64,000 nt of DNA from Betaproteobacteria bacterium (lineage in GTDB: Bacteria; Bdellovibrionota_B; Oligoflexia; Silvanigrellales; Silvanigrellaceae). Where the stretch lies: NCBI GenBank assembly GCA_016868315.1, contig VGHE01000013.1, forward strand, positions 1-64,000, written 5' to 3'. The notes under the pieces are model-generated. The model saw nothing but the letters and a program-made list of their open reading frames with translations. It was not told where the DNA came from and searched no databases. The position numbers were made by a program, and so were the translations under genes. Positions within the stretch are counted from its first letter, which is position 1. Each line of letters opens with the position of its first letter. This document shows positions 53,401 to 62,644 of this stretch, in pieces.

Positions 53401-53649
53401 ATGGCTCTTAAGTTCCGCATGCAACGTTTTGGCAGCAAAAACGCCCCATTCTTCCAGGTTGTCGTGACTGACTCCCGCAATGCCCGCAACGGCCGCTTTA
53501 TCGAGCGCGTTGGCCACTACAACCCCATGACTGAGCCCTCAACTATCTCCTTTGAAGTTGAGCGCATGAATCACTGGTACAAAGTGGGTGCACGTCCATC
53601 CGACTCCGTTGCAAATCTTCTCAAGAAGACCAACACCAAGCTCGGCTAA
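53401..53649 (+). CDS. rpsP: 30S ribosomal protein bS16
   Basis: Small-subunit protein needed for 30S assembly. LKFRMQRFGSKNAPFFQVVVTDSRNARNGRFIERVGHYNP is the unmistakable bS16 N-terminal part (split across the sheet), and YKVGARPSDSVANLLKKT the C-terminal helix. 82 residues is normal. AAGGATT lies before the ATG. In most bacteria rpsP is followed by rimM, trmD and rplS; here rpsT follows instead. Confidence 0.97.
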   Translation: MALKFRMQRFGSKNAPFFQVVVTDSRNARNGRFIERVGHYNPMTEPSTISFEVERMNHWYKVGARPSDSVANLLKKTNTKLG

Positions 53650-53670
53650 TTGTTTCTTTGTTTCGGTTTT

Positions 53671-53697
53671 CCCCGTGTTCTCCAGAGCAGCGCGGGG
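53671..53697 (+). repeat. Hairpin in the rpsP-rpsT spacer
   Basis: CCCCGTG (53671-53677) and CGCGGGG (53691-53697) form a 7-bp stem with one G-U pair. It is not followed by T, so it may be an rpsT leader structure rather than a terminator. Confidence 0.4.
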
Positions 53698-53786
53698 TTG
53701 GGCAACGAGGGTCTGGTTCAATCCAGTGAGTGTCTGTCTCTCGTTCGCCGTCACTCAAGCACAGTCACTCCCTTTTGGAGTTTTCC

Positions 53787-54062
53787 ATGGCTACTCATAA
53801 GTCCGCTGAGAAACGCGCTCGTCAAACCATCGTCCGCAATGCCCGCAATCGTCAGGCACTGAGCACGATGAAAACAGCAATCCGCAAGCTGCGCGATGCT
53901 ATCGAAGCTAAGCAGTTCGACAAGCTCGACGCCCTCTTCAGCGAAACACAGTCCGTTATCGCTGTGACCCGCCGCAAGGGCGTTATCCATGCAAACAACA
54001 TGGCTCGTCGCATCAGCCGCCTGTCCGCACAGGTCAAGAAGGCGAAGGGCACCACCAAGTAA
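53787..54062 (+). CDS. rpsT: 30S ribosomal protein bS20
   Basis: Three-helix 16S rRNA-binding protein. THKSAEKRARQTIVRNARNRQALSTMKTAIRKL is the family start, and TRRKGVIHANNMARRISRLSAQVKKA its end. ATG 53787 has GGAG six bases upstream. 91 residues. A strong terminator follows. Its position 137 bases after rpsP suggests co-transcription of two small-subunit genes. Confidence 0.97.
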   Translation: MATHKSAEKRARQTIVRNARNRQALSTMKTAIRKLRDAIEAKQFDKLDALFSETQSVIAVTRRKGVIHANNMARRISRLSAQVKKAKGTTK

Positions 54063-54085
54063 TTGGTTTGTGTTCCCGAAATACA

Positions 54086-54117
54086 AAAAGCCCCGGTTTT
54101 GGCCGGGGCTTTTTTTT
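54086..54117. terminator. Strong terminator, bidirectional
   Basis: AAAAAGCCCCGG and CCGGGGCTTTTTTTT around a 6-base loop. The A and T runs on both sides suit both rpsT and the facing IHF-like gene. Confidence 0.92.
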
Positions 54118-54140
54118 GTGGGGAAAGGCAGCTGTGGCGG

Positions 54141-54431
54141 TCAGGCGTTTACACCAAGGCCATCCACACGTTGACGCAGCTCCAATCCGGTCTTCCAGAA
54201 AGGTAGCTTCTTCTCGGGTACCTCAATCTTCTCGCCGGTCTTTGGGTTGCGACCATCGTAGGACTTGTATTTGCGCACAGTAAATGCGCCGAATCCGCGG
54301 ATTTCGACGCGACCATCGGTTGTCAGAGAGTCAATGATGGCCTGGAAGAACAGATTGACGACTTCTTCTGACTGCGTTGTCGTGATATCTGCCTTAGATG
54401 CCAGAACCTCAATCAGTTCACTCTTGACCAT
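54141..54431 (-). CDS. IHF/HU-family DNA-bending protein
   Basis: 96 residues. KSELIEVLASKADITTTQSEEVVNLFFQAI is the dimerisation helix pair, and VEIRGFGAFTVRKYKSYDGRNPKTGEKIEVPEKKLPFWKTG is the DNA arm with the intercalating Pro. The FGAFTV and LPFWKTGLELR features look closer to integration host factor than to HU; alpha or beta type cannot be assigned confidently. ATG 54431 follows AAGG at eight bases; an upstream ATG (54461) would add ten residues. Confidence 0.88.
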   Translation of the reverse strand: MVKSELIEVLASKADITTTQSEEVVNLFFQAIIDSLTTDGRVEIRGFGAFTVRKYKSYDGRNPKTGEKIEVPEKKLPFWKTGLELRQRVDGLGVNA

Positions 54432-54667
54432 AGCCGCCACCTTCTCCGTTGAATTCCCCACCTCGAGCCAAAAGAGCCCTAAGCGCGTGCCAATGCTCCG
54501 ACTTTACTCCAAAGTTAGCGAGCCGTGCATCGGGCTCAGTTCAAAGTTTTGTCATTTGTGTACCGGGTTGCGCAGTCTGAGGCTTCCGGCGGTGGAAAGA
54601 CTGGCAAAAGGCATGCTAGAAGGCTGCAATCTGGTTTAGGTTTCCATCTCTTTATTGAGGTTTCAAC

Positions 54668-57600
54668 ATGCGCGTTGAGCGTCCGGAAAAATCCATCCAC
54701 TTCCCCTCCGTCGAAAAGGCTGTTGCCGAAAAGTGGGATCGGGAGAAAACGTTTCAACGCAGTATCGATGAGCGTCCAAAAGACAAGAAGTACAACTTCT
54801 ACGATGGACCTCCCTTCGCGACAGGTCTGCCGCACTTCGGACACTTCGTTCCCTCCAGCATCAAAGATGCCTTCCCGCGCTATTTCACCATGAAGGGGCA
54901 CAGGGTTGAGCGCCGCTTTGGTTGGGATTGTCATGGCGTTCCTGTTGAGATGCTCATTCAAAAAGAATTGAATTTGAATGGCCGTCCCGAAATCGAGAAA
55001 TACGGCGTTGCCAATTTCAACGCTGCGTGTCGTGCATCGGTGTTGCGCTACACATCCGAATGGCGCAATTACATGCGGCGTTTGGGGCGTTGGGTCGACA
55101 TGGAGAACGAATACCGCACCATGGATCTAAAGTTCATGGAGAGCGTGTGGGCTGTCTTCAAAAATCTGTGGGCAAAAGGCCTTGTTTATGAAGGTCGCTT
55201 TGTGATGAGCTATTCGTCGGCGCTCGGATCAAGCTTGTCAAACTTCGAAGCAAGTCTCGACTATCGCGATATTCAAGATCCTTCGGTCACTCTTCGAGCT
55301 AAACTCACCGGAAAATTCAAAGGCAAAAGTCTGCTTGTGTGGACAACTACGCCCTGGACTCTCCCTGCTAACCTTGCTGTCGCAATTGATGGTGACGCTC
55401 AGTACTGCGAGGTGCTAGACGTCAAGAACCAGGAAACAGTCATTCTGCTTGAATCGCGTGTCAGTGCTTACTTCAAAGATGGCGAAGCCGAAATTAAGCG
55501 CACTTTCCCTGGCTCTGAAATGGCGGGCGAAACCTATGAGCCGTTCTTCGACTCTTATCTAGATCAAGCTGGCGCGAATGCTTTTAAAGTCTATGCAACC
55601 AATTACGTTTTGCATGACACAGGTACAGGTGCAGTGCACACCGCTCCTGCGTTTGGTGAAGACGACTTTCGCTGTGCCAAACAATATAACTTGCCTATCA
55701 TCGACCACCTCGATGTGAGCGGTCGTTACAACAGCAAGAACCATCCTGAAGTGGTTGGTCTTGACTTCAAAGCTGGAGACAAAATTCTTCTGGCTGATCT
55801 TAAAAAGCGTGGTTTCATATATCGCCACGATACGTTCGTGCACAGCTACCCAATGTGTTACCGCTCCGGTCTTCCGCTTATGTACCGCGCTGTGCCGAGT
55901 TGGTTTGTGGATGTTGAGAAAATCAAATCCAAATTGCTGGCCTCCAACGACAAAATCAACTGGACTCCCGAGCACATCAAAAACGGGCGGTTTGGGAAAT
56001 GGCTTGAGAATGCACGCGAATGGAACGTGGCGCGCACCCGTTACTGGGGAAATCCGATTCCGATTTGGAAGAATGATGAAACCGGTGAAACACTTTGCCT
56101 TGGTTCTGTTGCAGAGCTCGAGAAATACGCCGGCCGTAAAATTGAAGATCTGCACATGGAGTTCATCGACGACATCACTATTCCTTCACCTACAGGCAGA
56201 GGCGTGTTGAAGCGCGTTCCGTTTGTGTTCGACTGTTGGTTTGAATCGGGCTCCATGCCCTATGCAGAGAGACACTGGCCGTTTGAAGGTGCTGCGGAGT
56301 TTGAAAAGAATTTTCCTGCAGATTTCATTTGCGAAGGTATCGACCAAACCCGTGGTTGGTTCTACACGCTCAATGTTCTGAGCACCGCTCTCTTCGAGCA
56401 ACCAGCATTCAAGAGTGTGGTCGTCAATGGTCTCGTGCTTGCCGCCGATGGCCGCAAGATGAGTAAGAGCCTGAAGAACTATCCGGACCCCATGGTTACG
56501 CTTGATGAGTTCGGTGCCGATTCAGTGCGTCTATTTTTGTTGAACTCACCTGCAACGGTTGCCGAAGAAGTGCGCTTTAATGTCGAAGGGGTCAAGGAAA
56601 ATACCCGGCGAGTGCTTCTCCCGCTCTGGAATGCTTATTCGTTCTTTGCAACCTATGCTGCGCTCGAGAACTTTGATCCGGAAACGGATTGTGTGACGAG
56701 CAAAAAAGAACTCGATCGTTGGATTCTCTTGCGCCTCAACGAGTTGCTGCGACTGGTTGATGAATCGATGAAGTCCTATCAAATCGCCAAGGCAGTGCCC
56801 TCGATTGTCGATTTCCTCGATGAACTTAACAACTGGTATATCCGCCGCAGCCGTCGCCGTTTCTGGGAGGCCGACAAAGAAGCGTTCTCAACGCTCTTCC
56901 ATGTTCTTGTGCAAACAGCTCAAATCCTCGCTCCATTTGCTCCTTTTGCAACCGAGTATTTCTTCGAGAGACTCGCGCTGACCAAAGAACTCAAGGCGAC
57001 AGGCAGTGTGCATTTGTCGCTCTTGCCAAGCGCGCGGGCTCTGACTGCAGATGAAACGAACCTACTTGAACGTGTTGAACTCGCACGTCGTGTGGTTGAG
57101 TTGGGTCGCAACATTCGCACAGCGCACAAGCTCAAAAACCGTCAACCACTCGCTAAAATCACAATTGGCGTGGTGCAGGAGCAGGCTGCCAGCAAACTTG
57201 AGAGTATGCGTGAGTTCATTGCCGACGAGCTCAACGTAAAGAGCGTTGAAGTCACCCGCGATCCATCGTCGCTAGCGCGCATCATTGTGAAGCCTAACTT
57301 CAAGGTTCTTGGCAAGGTTCTCGGCGACAAAATGAAAGACATGCAGGCTGCCTTGGCTCAGCTCTCTCCGGAGCAGTGCCAGAAGGCTCTCCAGAAGCAG
57401 AACATTCAGGCTCTGGGAATGGAACTTTCGCCCGACATGTTGACCGTGGAGCTGCAAGGCACTGGCCACCAGCTCGTGGCAACCGATGCAGAGCTCGTGG
57501 TTGCGCTTGACCCAACCCTGACCGAAGAGTTGCGCTTTGAGGGGCTTGCGCGCGAAGTGGTGAGCTTGGTGCAAAAAGCACGCAAGAGTGCCAACTTCGA

Positions 57601-57790
57601 GGTTGAAGATCGCATCTTTCTGCAGGTGGTCACCGGCAATGCGCTCTTCCACGCGGCCATCGAAAAGAACAAGGCCTATCTGGAAGATGAAACACTGGCG
57701 CAGTGTGTGAACTCTTTGGCTCAGCCCGACTTCGAGCAGAGCCTTGAAATCGAGGGTCAGGCCGTGACCCTCAAACTCAAGAGGCGTTGA
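54668..57790 (+). CDS. ileS: Isoleucyl-tRNA synthetase, eukaryote-like type
   Basis: Class I synthetase charging tRNA-Ile. NFYDGPPFATGLPHFGHFVP contains the HIGH-like HFGH. The CP1 editing region is about 180-390 (TTTPWTLPANLAV, GTGAVHTAPAFGEDD), and KMSKSLKNYPDP is the KMSKS loop. The anticodon region is C-terminal with the helical WYIRRSRRRFWE. The 1040-residue length and the NFYDGPPFATG signature fit the IleS2 group, which includes eukaryotic enzymes and mupirocin-resistant bacterial ones. GAGG lies seven bases before the ATG. No T-box leader is seen. Confidence 0.95.
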   Translation: MRVERPEKSIHFPSVEKAVAEKWDREKTFQRSIDERPKDKKYNFYDGPPFATGLPHFGHFVPSSIKDAFPRYFTMKGHRVERRFGWDCHGVPVEMLIQKELNLNGRPEIEKYGVANFNAACRASVLRYTSEWRNYMRRLGRWVDMENEYRTMDLKFMESVWAVFKNLWAKGLVYEGRFVMSYSSALGSSLSNFEASLDYRDIQDPSVTLRAKLTGKFKGKSLLVWTTTPWTLPANLAVAIDGDAQYCEVLDVKNQETVILLESRVSAYFKDGEAEIKRTFPGSEMAGETYEPFFDSYLDQAGANAFKVYATNYVLHDTGTGAVHTAPAFGEDDFRCAKQYNLPIIDHLDVSGRYNSKNHPEVVGLDFKAGDKILLADLKKRGFIYRHDTFVHSYPMCYRSGLPLMYRAVPSWFVDVEKIKSKLLASNDKINWTPEHIKNGRFGKWLENAREWNVARTRYWGNPIPIWKNDETGETLCLGSVAELEKYAGRKIEDLHMEFIDDITIPSPTGRGVLKRVPFVFDCWFESGSMPYAERHWPFEGAAEFEKNFPADFICEGIDQTRGWFYTLNVLSTALFEQPAFKSVVVNGLVLAADGRKMSKSLKNYPDPMVTLDEFGADSVRLFLLNSPATVAEEVRFNVEGVKENTRRVLLPLWNAYSFFATYAALENFDPETDCVTSKKELDRWILLRLNELLRLVDESMKSYQIAKAVPSIVDFLDELNNWYIRRSRRRFWEADKEAFSTLFHVLVQTAQILAPFAPFATEYFFERLALTKELKATGSVHLSLLPSARALTADETNLLERVELARRVVELGRNIRTAHKLKNRQPLAKITIGVVQEQAASKLESMREFIADELNVKSVEVTRDPSSLARIIVKPNFKVLGKVLGDKMKDMQAALAQLSPEQCQKALQKQNIQALGMELSPDMLTVELQGTGHQLVATDAELVVALDPTLTEELRFEGLAREVVSLVQKARKSANFEVEDRIFLQVVTGNALFHAAIEKNKAYLEDETLAQCVNSLAQPDFEQSLEIEGQAVTLKLKRR

Positions 57791-57811
57791 GCCTCCTGAC
57801 TCCTCCTGCGC

Positions 57812-57843
57812 AAAAAAATAGAGCCGCTGCGAAAGCGGCTCTA
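57812..57843 (-). terminator. Intrinsic terminator for infC (minus strand)
   Basis: TAGAGCCGCT/AGCGGCTCTA 10-bp stem with a 5-base loop. On the minus strand it is followed by seven T; on the plus strand it sits just after ileS without a T run. Confidence 0.8.
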
Positions 57844-57924
57844 AAAACGCAACAAAAAGGAGGAGAAAACTGACCCCCTAAGATTAGTTAAATCCTTTCG
57901 GACGTGTCAAATTCCGATGTGGGA

Positions 57925-58476
57925 TTATTTTTCCTTCTCGCCCTTCGGAAGAAGGGTGATGACGAGGCGGCGGCCTTCCATGCGGGGCGGCGCCTCGGGC
58001 ACAACGATATCTTCAATGCCTTTCATAAGGTCTTGAAGAACTTCGTGGCCGAGTTCTTGGTGCGACATTTCACGACCGCGGAACTTGACGCCCACACGCA
58101 CGCGGTTCTTTTCAGCAACCCAGCGGCGGACGTGATTTTGCTTGGTTTCGATATCGTGTTTGTCGGTGTTGGGAGTGAGGTTGAGTTCCTTCACTTCAAT
58201 CACGACCTGTTTTTTCTTGGCTTCTTGAGCCTTCTTACTTTGTTGGTACTTGAATTTACCAAAGTCAATCAGGCGGCAAACGGGTGGCACAGCGTCCGGT
58301 GAGACTTCCACCAAATCGAGTCCAACTTCTTCCGCACGCGCAAGTGCATCACGGGTTGAGAGCACGCCAAGCTGCGCACCTGTTTCATCAATCAGGCGAA
58401 CCTCAAGTGCTTTGATACGCTCATTGATACGAGGACCTTCTTGAACGGGAGCGCGATTTGGAGCCGCTGGACGCAT
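57925..58476 (-). CDS. infC: Translation initiation factor IF-3
   Basis: Prevents premature subunit joining and checks initiator tRNA. The N-domain [30 protein letters not shown] and [36 protein letters not shown]-like core are followed by the C-domain ([39 protein letters not shown]). 183 residues. AGGAGG precedes the ATG by about 11 bases. The usual downstream partners rpmI and rplT are absent: a terminator follows directly. A non-AUG start, common for infC, is not needed here. Confidence 0.96.
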   Translation of the reverse strand: [183 protein letters not shown]

Positions 58477-58539
58477 ACTGGTTGATTACCTCCTAGAGGG
58501 AACTGACTTTTGGAACTCGATTATAGCACACTAATACGC

Positions 58540-58576
58540 AAAAAAGCGAGGCGCTCCACGCGGGGTGGAGCGCCTC
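58540..58576 (-). terminator. Intrinsic terminator of the small basic protein gene
   Basis: A perfect 12-bp stem (GAGGCGCTCCAC/GTGGAGCGCCTC), 5-base loop, then GCTTTTTT on the minus strand. Confidence 0.9.
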
Positions 58577-58597
58577 AATTGTCAAACTTTAGTTGAT

Positions 58598-58744
58598 TTA
58601 CTTCTTCTCATTCGCTGGCGGCTTATTGAGAATAAAGAGAGCAGGTGTCGTGCCGTTGGTGCGGACTTGGTTCTTGCGAGCGGTTCCGCGCTTGGCCATC
58701 TTAGCTGCGCGACGGCGATTGGTGATGTCGGTTGGTGATGTCAT
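58598..58744 (-). CDS. Small basic conserved-looking protein (48 aa)
   Basis: A very basic short protein (NRRRAAKMAKRGTARKNQVRTNGTTPALFILNKP). The NGTTPALFxLNKP end resembles small conserved proteins of deltaproteobacteria with an N-GTT-LF-L-P pattern, of unknown, perhaps ribosome- or nucleic-acid-related, function. ATG 58744 has AAAGGAT at eight to nine bases and is followed by a strong terminator, so it is its own transcription unit upstream of infC. The longer frame to 58786 lacks support. Confidence 0.7.
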   Translation of the reverse strand: MTSPTDITNRRRAAKMAKRGTARKNQVRTNGTTPALFILNKPPANEKK

Positions 58745-58834
58745 GGGGCGATCCTTTTCATAAGCATAAGCAAGCAGAACTTGCATGAAACGACGCGATG
58801 GTTAGCACCTTCAATCGCTGTTGGCAATGGCAAG

Positions 58835-58851
58835 TCGTCTTCCGAAGACGA
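58835..58851. repeat. Compact hairpin downstream of the transglycosylase gene
   Basis: TCGTCT (58835-58840) and AGACGA (58846-58851), with the inner TTCCGA/TCGGAA also near-palindromic. It lies 15 bases beyond the transglycosylase stop and lacks a T run. Confidence 0.35.
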
Positions 58852-58865
58852 AACTTTCATGGATT

Positions 58866-59831
58866 TTAACGAGCTTGAATTTCAGGAGCTTGCGGGGGAG
58901 GCATGACCCCGGATGGTGCCGGTGAGCCTCCGGCATCCTGGGAGGGCTCGGCATCAAGGGGTGCTTCGGGCAAGTCCAGTTCAGCGGCCTGTTCTGCCTG
59001 TAGTTCCAAATCCTTGAGCTGCTGTTGTGGCGGATTGGAAGGGGTATTCGGTGCCTTTGGAGCCGACCCTCCCCCCGCTGATTTGCGAGACCGGTTTGCT
59101 GCGAGTGCGGCCTTCGATTCTTCGTCGGTTGGAATCATCTTCATCCGCGCCTGTATGGTTCCAATACGCGATGCCAGGAAACCCGAGGGGCTGCCCACCT
59201 TAAGTGATTTGTTCCAGCGGTTCGGGCTTGGAAGAATGGCCACGAGGCTGGCGCATTCACGGGTTGAGAGCGCTTTGTGAGACTTCTTGAAATAGAATTG
59301 AGCTGCATTCTTGATGCCGTAAACTTGTGGTCCGAATTCAACAATGTTGAAGTACCAGGTGAGCTGCATGTCTTTGCTCGAGGTTGCATCGAGCAGCACT
59401 GCGCCAACCATCTCCCTCGCCTTGCGCAGATAACTGCGTTCCCTCGAAAGGAAGGCGTTTTTCACCAATTGTTGGGTAATGGTGCTCCCACCGCGCCTGG
59501 GCTTCTTTTTACGCTGATTATATTCGTAGCTTTTCTCGATGCTCTCGAGGTCTACACCATGGTGAATGAAAAATTTGGTGTCCTCGGCAGCGACCAGGGC
59601 AAGCTTACAGGCTCGAGGAATGTCGGCGCTGGGTACCCAATTTTTACGATAAGGACCCGAAAGCGCGCCAGTAACGCGCAGGTAGCGTTCTTCACTTTTT
59701 GGTAAATATGGAAAATATGCGAGAAATCCGAGATGCAGCGTAAATACCCAGGGAATAAACCAAGATATTGCTATGGTAACCAGCACCCCGAGTAGCGTGA
59801 AAAGCATGGAAACTGAGCGAAAGATAAACAC
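58866..59831 (-). CDS. mtgA: Monofunctional peptidoglycan glycosyltransferase (GT51)
   Basis: Polymerises lipid II glycan chains on the outer face of the inner membrane. There is an N-terminal TM (about 5-30); the catalytic Glu is in LVAAEDTKFFIHHGVD, with RGGSTITQQLVKNAFLS and FNIVEFGPQVYGIKNAAQFYF following, the GT51 motifs. No transpeptidase domain follows; instead there is a Pro/Ala/Gln-rich tail of about 80 residues (NTPSNPPQQQ, EAPLDAEPSQ). A GTG start with AAAGG six bases upstream. The symbol reflects the single-domain type; a PbpC-like fragment is not indicated. Confidence 0.88.
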   Translation of the reverse strand: MFIFRSVSMLFTLLGVLVTIAISWFIPWVFTLHLGFLAYFPYLPKSEERYLRVTGALSGPYRKNWVPSADIPRACKLALVAAEDTKFFIHHGVDLESIEKSYEYNQRKKKPRRGGSTITQQLVKNAFLSRERSYLRKAREMVGAVLLDATSSKDMQLTWYFNIVEFGPQVYGIKNAAQFYFKKSHKALSTRECASLVAILPSPNRWNKSLKVGSPSGFLASRIGTIQARMKMIPTDEESKAALAANRSRKSAGGGSAPKAPNTPSNPPQQQLKDLELQAEQAAELDLPEAPLDAEPSQDAGGSPAPSGVMPPPQAPEIQAR

Positions 59832-59959
59832 AAAAAACCTTTCAGACGCTTGAATTCAGCTACACTCTAGGCCATTCTTCCCGCCCATGTGTGCGGTTCA
59901 AAGAAAGCCACACTTCACGGTACTAGGCAATCCCAATTGAACATTGAGTGAGGATCTCT

Positions 59960-61498
59960 ATGACAACTCTTCCACCCGTCAAACCCGTTACTGTTTCGGC
60001 TGCAAATACAATCGCGAATCAATCGGCCGATGTCGTTGTGGTTGTCTTGGATGAAACTGACCTTGAGCAAGGCAAAATCAAGAGCACCGAACTCCAGAAC
60101 ATCGATAGCCAATTGGGCGGTGCTGTTGCGGCACTCGTTGCGTTGAAAGACTTTGAAGGCAAATGGCTCTCCACTGCGGTCACTTTGTGTCCGGTCAACG
60201 CCGTTGCCAAACGCGTTCTGCTTGTTGGCGGTGGCAAGAAAACCGACGAGAAACCAGCGCGCGCGCGCCAGCTCGGACTCAAGATTGCTGAAGAAACGGC
60301 ACGCTTTAAGTCAGTTAAAGTTACACTTTGCGGCACAAGTACTTTCCTTTCGACTGGTGAACTCGTTTCACAAATGACACTTGGCCTGCGCATGGGTTGC
60401 TACAAATATCCCAACTCGAACCTCACTGCCGAAGCGCGCAAAGAACTCGAGACACCTGTGGAATTCAAGGTCGCAGGCACGCAAAGCAATGTGGAAGCGC
60501 ACCTCAAGCAGGCTGCAATTGTGGCGGATTCCATTGAAACCTGCCGTCTTCTCCAAGATGCTCCTCCCAATGTTGCCACACCTGCATACGTTGCCAGCGT
60601 TATGTCTGAAAAAGCACGCGCTGCAGGCCTGAGTGTTCAGGTTTACGGTGGCGAAAAACTGCGCCAAATGGGCTTTGGCGCAATGATGGCTGTGGCAGGC
60701 GGCAGCGCCAACGACGCTCAGTTCGTGGTGTTTGAATACGCTCCGACCAACGCCAAGAAGTCTTTGGCTTTTGTCGGTAAAGGCCTGACCATGGACACGG
60801 GTGGCTACTCCATCAAGACACCTTCAACGCATCAGGTTGGCATGAAGTACGATATGTCGGGCGCAGCGGTGACTCTCAACGCCGTGGTGGCGATTGCTAA
60901 GTTGCAACTTCCCATTCGTGTTTTTGGAGTTGCAGCACTGTGTGAAAACATGGTCGATGCGCACGCCTACCGTGTGGGCGATGTGCTCACCACCTACAAC
61001 GGCAAGACCATTGAAGTGCTCAACACTGATGCTGAAGGTCGCATCGTTCTCTCTGATGCACTTGCTTACACAGCAAAAGACCTCAAGGCTGACACGATCA
61101 TCGAGTATTCTACTCTCACGGGTGCAATGATCACTTCGCTGGGTCACCTCGGCGCGGGCGTATTTGCATTCAACTCCGACACGCTCGAGAAGACTGTTGT
61201 GAATGCAGCGCAGCAGGTTGGTGAACGCGTGTGGCCTATGCCCACGTGGGAAGAAATTGGCGAAGACATTAAAGGCACAATCGCTGATGTCACCAACATC
61301 GGTGCGACAGCGGGTGCTGCGGGCTCGAGCGTGGGTGCTATGTTCCTGAAGGAATTTGTTGAGAACAAGCCTTACTGCCACGTGGATATCGCTGGCGTTG
61401 CTAACGGCAATATGGCGCTAGGTTTCCCACGGAAAATCAGCTCAGGCTATGGCGTGCAGCTCTCGATTGAAATTGCACGCGCACTGAGCCTGAACTGA
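59960..61498 (+). CDS. pepA: Leucyl aminopeptidase (M17)
   Basis: Cytosolic dizinc aminopeptidase. Metal and active-site residues are present: Lys274 and Asp279 in GKGLTMDTGG, Lys286 in SIKT, Asp298 in MKYDMSGAA, and Asp/Glu/Arg in NTDAEGRIVLSDAL. The motif wording is off consensus (GLTMDTGGYSIKT for GxTFDSGGxSIKP; EYSTLTGA for VATLTGA), so it is a divergent member. 512 residues with a normal N-domain. ATG 59960 follows GAGGATCTCT. The PolB-like exonuclease gene follows after 11 bases. Confidence 0.92.
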   Translation: MTTLPPVKPVTVSAANTIANQSADVVVVVLDETDLEQGKIKSTELQNIDSQLGGAVAALVALKDFEGKWLSTAVTLCPVNAVAKRVLLVGGGKKTDEKPARARQLGLKIAEETARFKSVKVTLCGTSTFLSTGELVSQMTLGLRMGCYKYPNSNLTAEARKELETPVEFKVAGTQSNVEAHLKQAAIVADSIETCRLLQDAPPNVATPAYVASVMSEKARAAGLSVQVYGGEKLRQMGFGAMMAVAGGSANDAQFVVFEYAPTNAKKSLAFVGKGLTMDTGGYSIKTPSTHQVGMKYDMSGAAVTLNAVVAIAKLQLPIRVFGVAALCENMVDAHAYRVGDVLTTYNGKTIEVLNTDAEGRIVLSDALAYTAKDLKADTIIEYSTLTGAMITSLGHLGAGVFAFNSDTLEKTVVNAAQQVGERVWPMPTWEEIGEDIKGTIADVTNIGATAGAAGSSVGAMFLKEFVENKPYCHVDIAGVANGNMALGFPRKISSGYGVQLSIEIARALSLN

Positions 61499-61509
61499 GG
61501 ATTTTCGAA

Positions 61510-62511
61510 ATGAACACAACAGGTGAATCTCCGTCACCGGTTTTTGGAAGTCAGCGCCTGGGCGAGCGACCTGCCGCCCCGGTGCTGGTTTTTGATATTG
61601 AAACCGTACCAGATGTTCCTCTGTTGTATGCCGGATTCGAACCTCAATTGCCTGCAGGGAAAACCTTCAGCATTGAAAACGATTGGAACAATCTGGCTAT
61701 CGTCAATCTCATCCGCGAACAACGGCAAATCAATTTTCCGGCACCGATGTATCACGTAGTGATGTGTATCTGTGCGATTTTTGTTCATCCGGAAACGCAT
61801 ACAATCATCGACGGCTTCAAAAAAACCTTGCCTCCGTGCGACAGCTACGCAGAACTGCTTGCAGCCGAGGCACAGCTTATTCGTGAGTTTTGGAGCTTTT
61901 GTACAAAACATGCCGATGCGGCGCGGATTTGGTACGACCACGTTCAATCCGATTATCGCATGAACGATTACCAGCGGAAGAAGCTCAAGCCACTTCCCGT
62001 GACCTTCTGTGGCTACAATATTTCAGGCTTCGACCTGCCGGTCATCGAGCAGCGCAGCATGAAGCATTTTATTCCCTGCCCTATCCCCGAATATGGCCGA
62101 GAGTTCGGCTACGATTCCTACCGTTCGCGCTTTGCCTTCGACAAATCCTTTGATTTGGCGCAATTCGTGAATGGTAACGCCTCTCAGAAAATTGGTCTCG
62201 ATATTCTGGCGCGCTCGATGGGGCTCGCTGGCAAACTCGAGGGCATGGATGGCAGCCAGGTGGCCGAGGCCTACTACCAGAGCGGTGCTTCGCAGAAGAT
62301 TGAAGACTATTGCGCTGTGGACGTGCTCATTACCTACGGTGTCTTCCTGGGAGTGCAGCGTTTTCGTGGAATTCTTGATCCAGAGCAGTTCGCCGAATGC
62401 GCCAAGCAGTTCGAGAAGTTCTTGCGCCACGAGGCTCGGCCGTTTCCCTACCGCATTTTAGCCGAGCAAAGCCAAGAATACTTTGAAAAATCTCAACTGA
62501 AGCTTTCCTGA
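61510..62511 (+). CDS. Predicted 3'-5' exonuclease, PolB-like
   Basis: DEDD-fold exonuclease of the PolB-exonuclease-like family. Exo I is FDIETVPD (Asp29, Glu31), Exo II is CGYNISGFDLPV, Exo III is YCAVDVLITYGVF (Tyr-X3-Asp). No polymerase domain is present. It probably trims DNA or RNA 3' ends in repair; the exact role is unproven in the family. It is 11 bases downstream of pepA on the same transcript. AGGATTTT serves as a modest ribosome site. Confidence 0.87.
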   Translation: MNTTGESPSPVFGSQRLGERPAAPVLVFDIETVPDVPLLYAGFEPQLPAGKTFSIENDWNNLAIVNLIREQRQINFPAPMYHVVMCICAIFVHPETHTIIDGFKKTLPPCDSYAELLAAEAQLIREFWSFCTKHADAARIWYDHVQSDYRMNDYQRKKLKPLPVTFCGYNISGFDLPVIEQRSMKHFIPCPIPEYGREFGYDSYRSRFAFDKSFDLAQFVNGNASQKIGLDILARSMGLAGKLEGMDGSQVAEAYYQSGASQKIEDYCAVDVLITYGVFLGVQRFRGILDPEQFAECAKQFEKFLRHEARPFPYRILAEQSQEYFEKSQLKLS

Positions 62512-62644
62512 CACCACCCTTCAAGATTGCCCGGTGCGGGTCGATATTAGGCCATCAAGCCCTGTGATGCTGTTGAGCAGGGGAGCCATTTTACGTTACA
62601 TTTGTTACCTAATCGTTTTGTTCAAGGTTTAGGGAGGCAAGTCC

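Noticed and set aside
54482-54667. T-box riboswitch before ileS
   Set aside because: No specifier stem or T-box consensus in the 186 bases upstream.
55559-56155. 198-codon minus-strand ORF inside ileS
   Set aside because: Antisense to conserved ileS motifs; shadow frame.
60824-61381. 185-codon minus-strand ORF inside pepA
   Set aside because: Antisense to the conserved metal-binding region of pepA; shadow frame.
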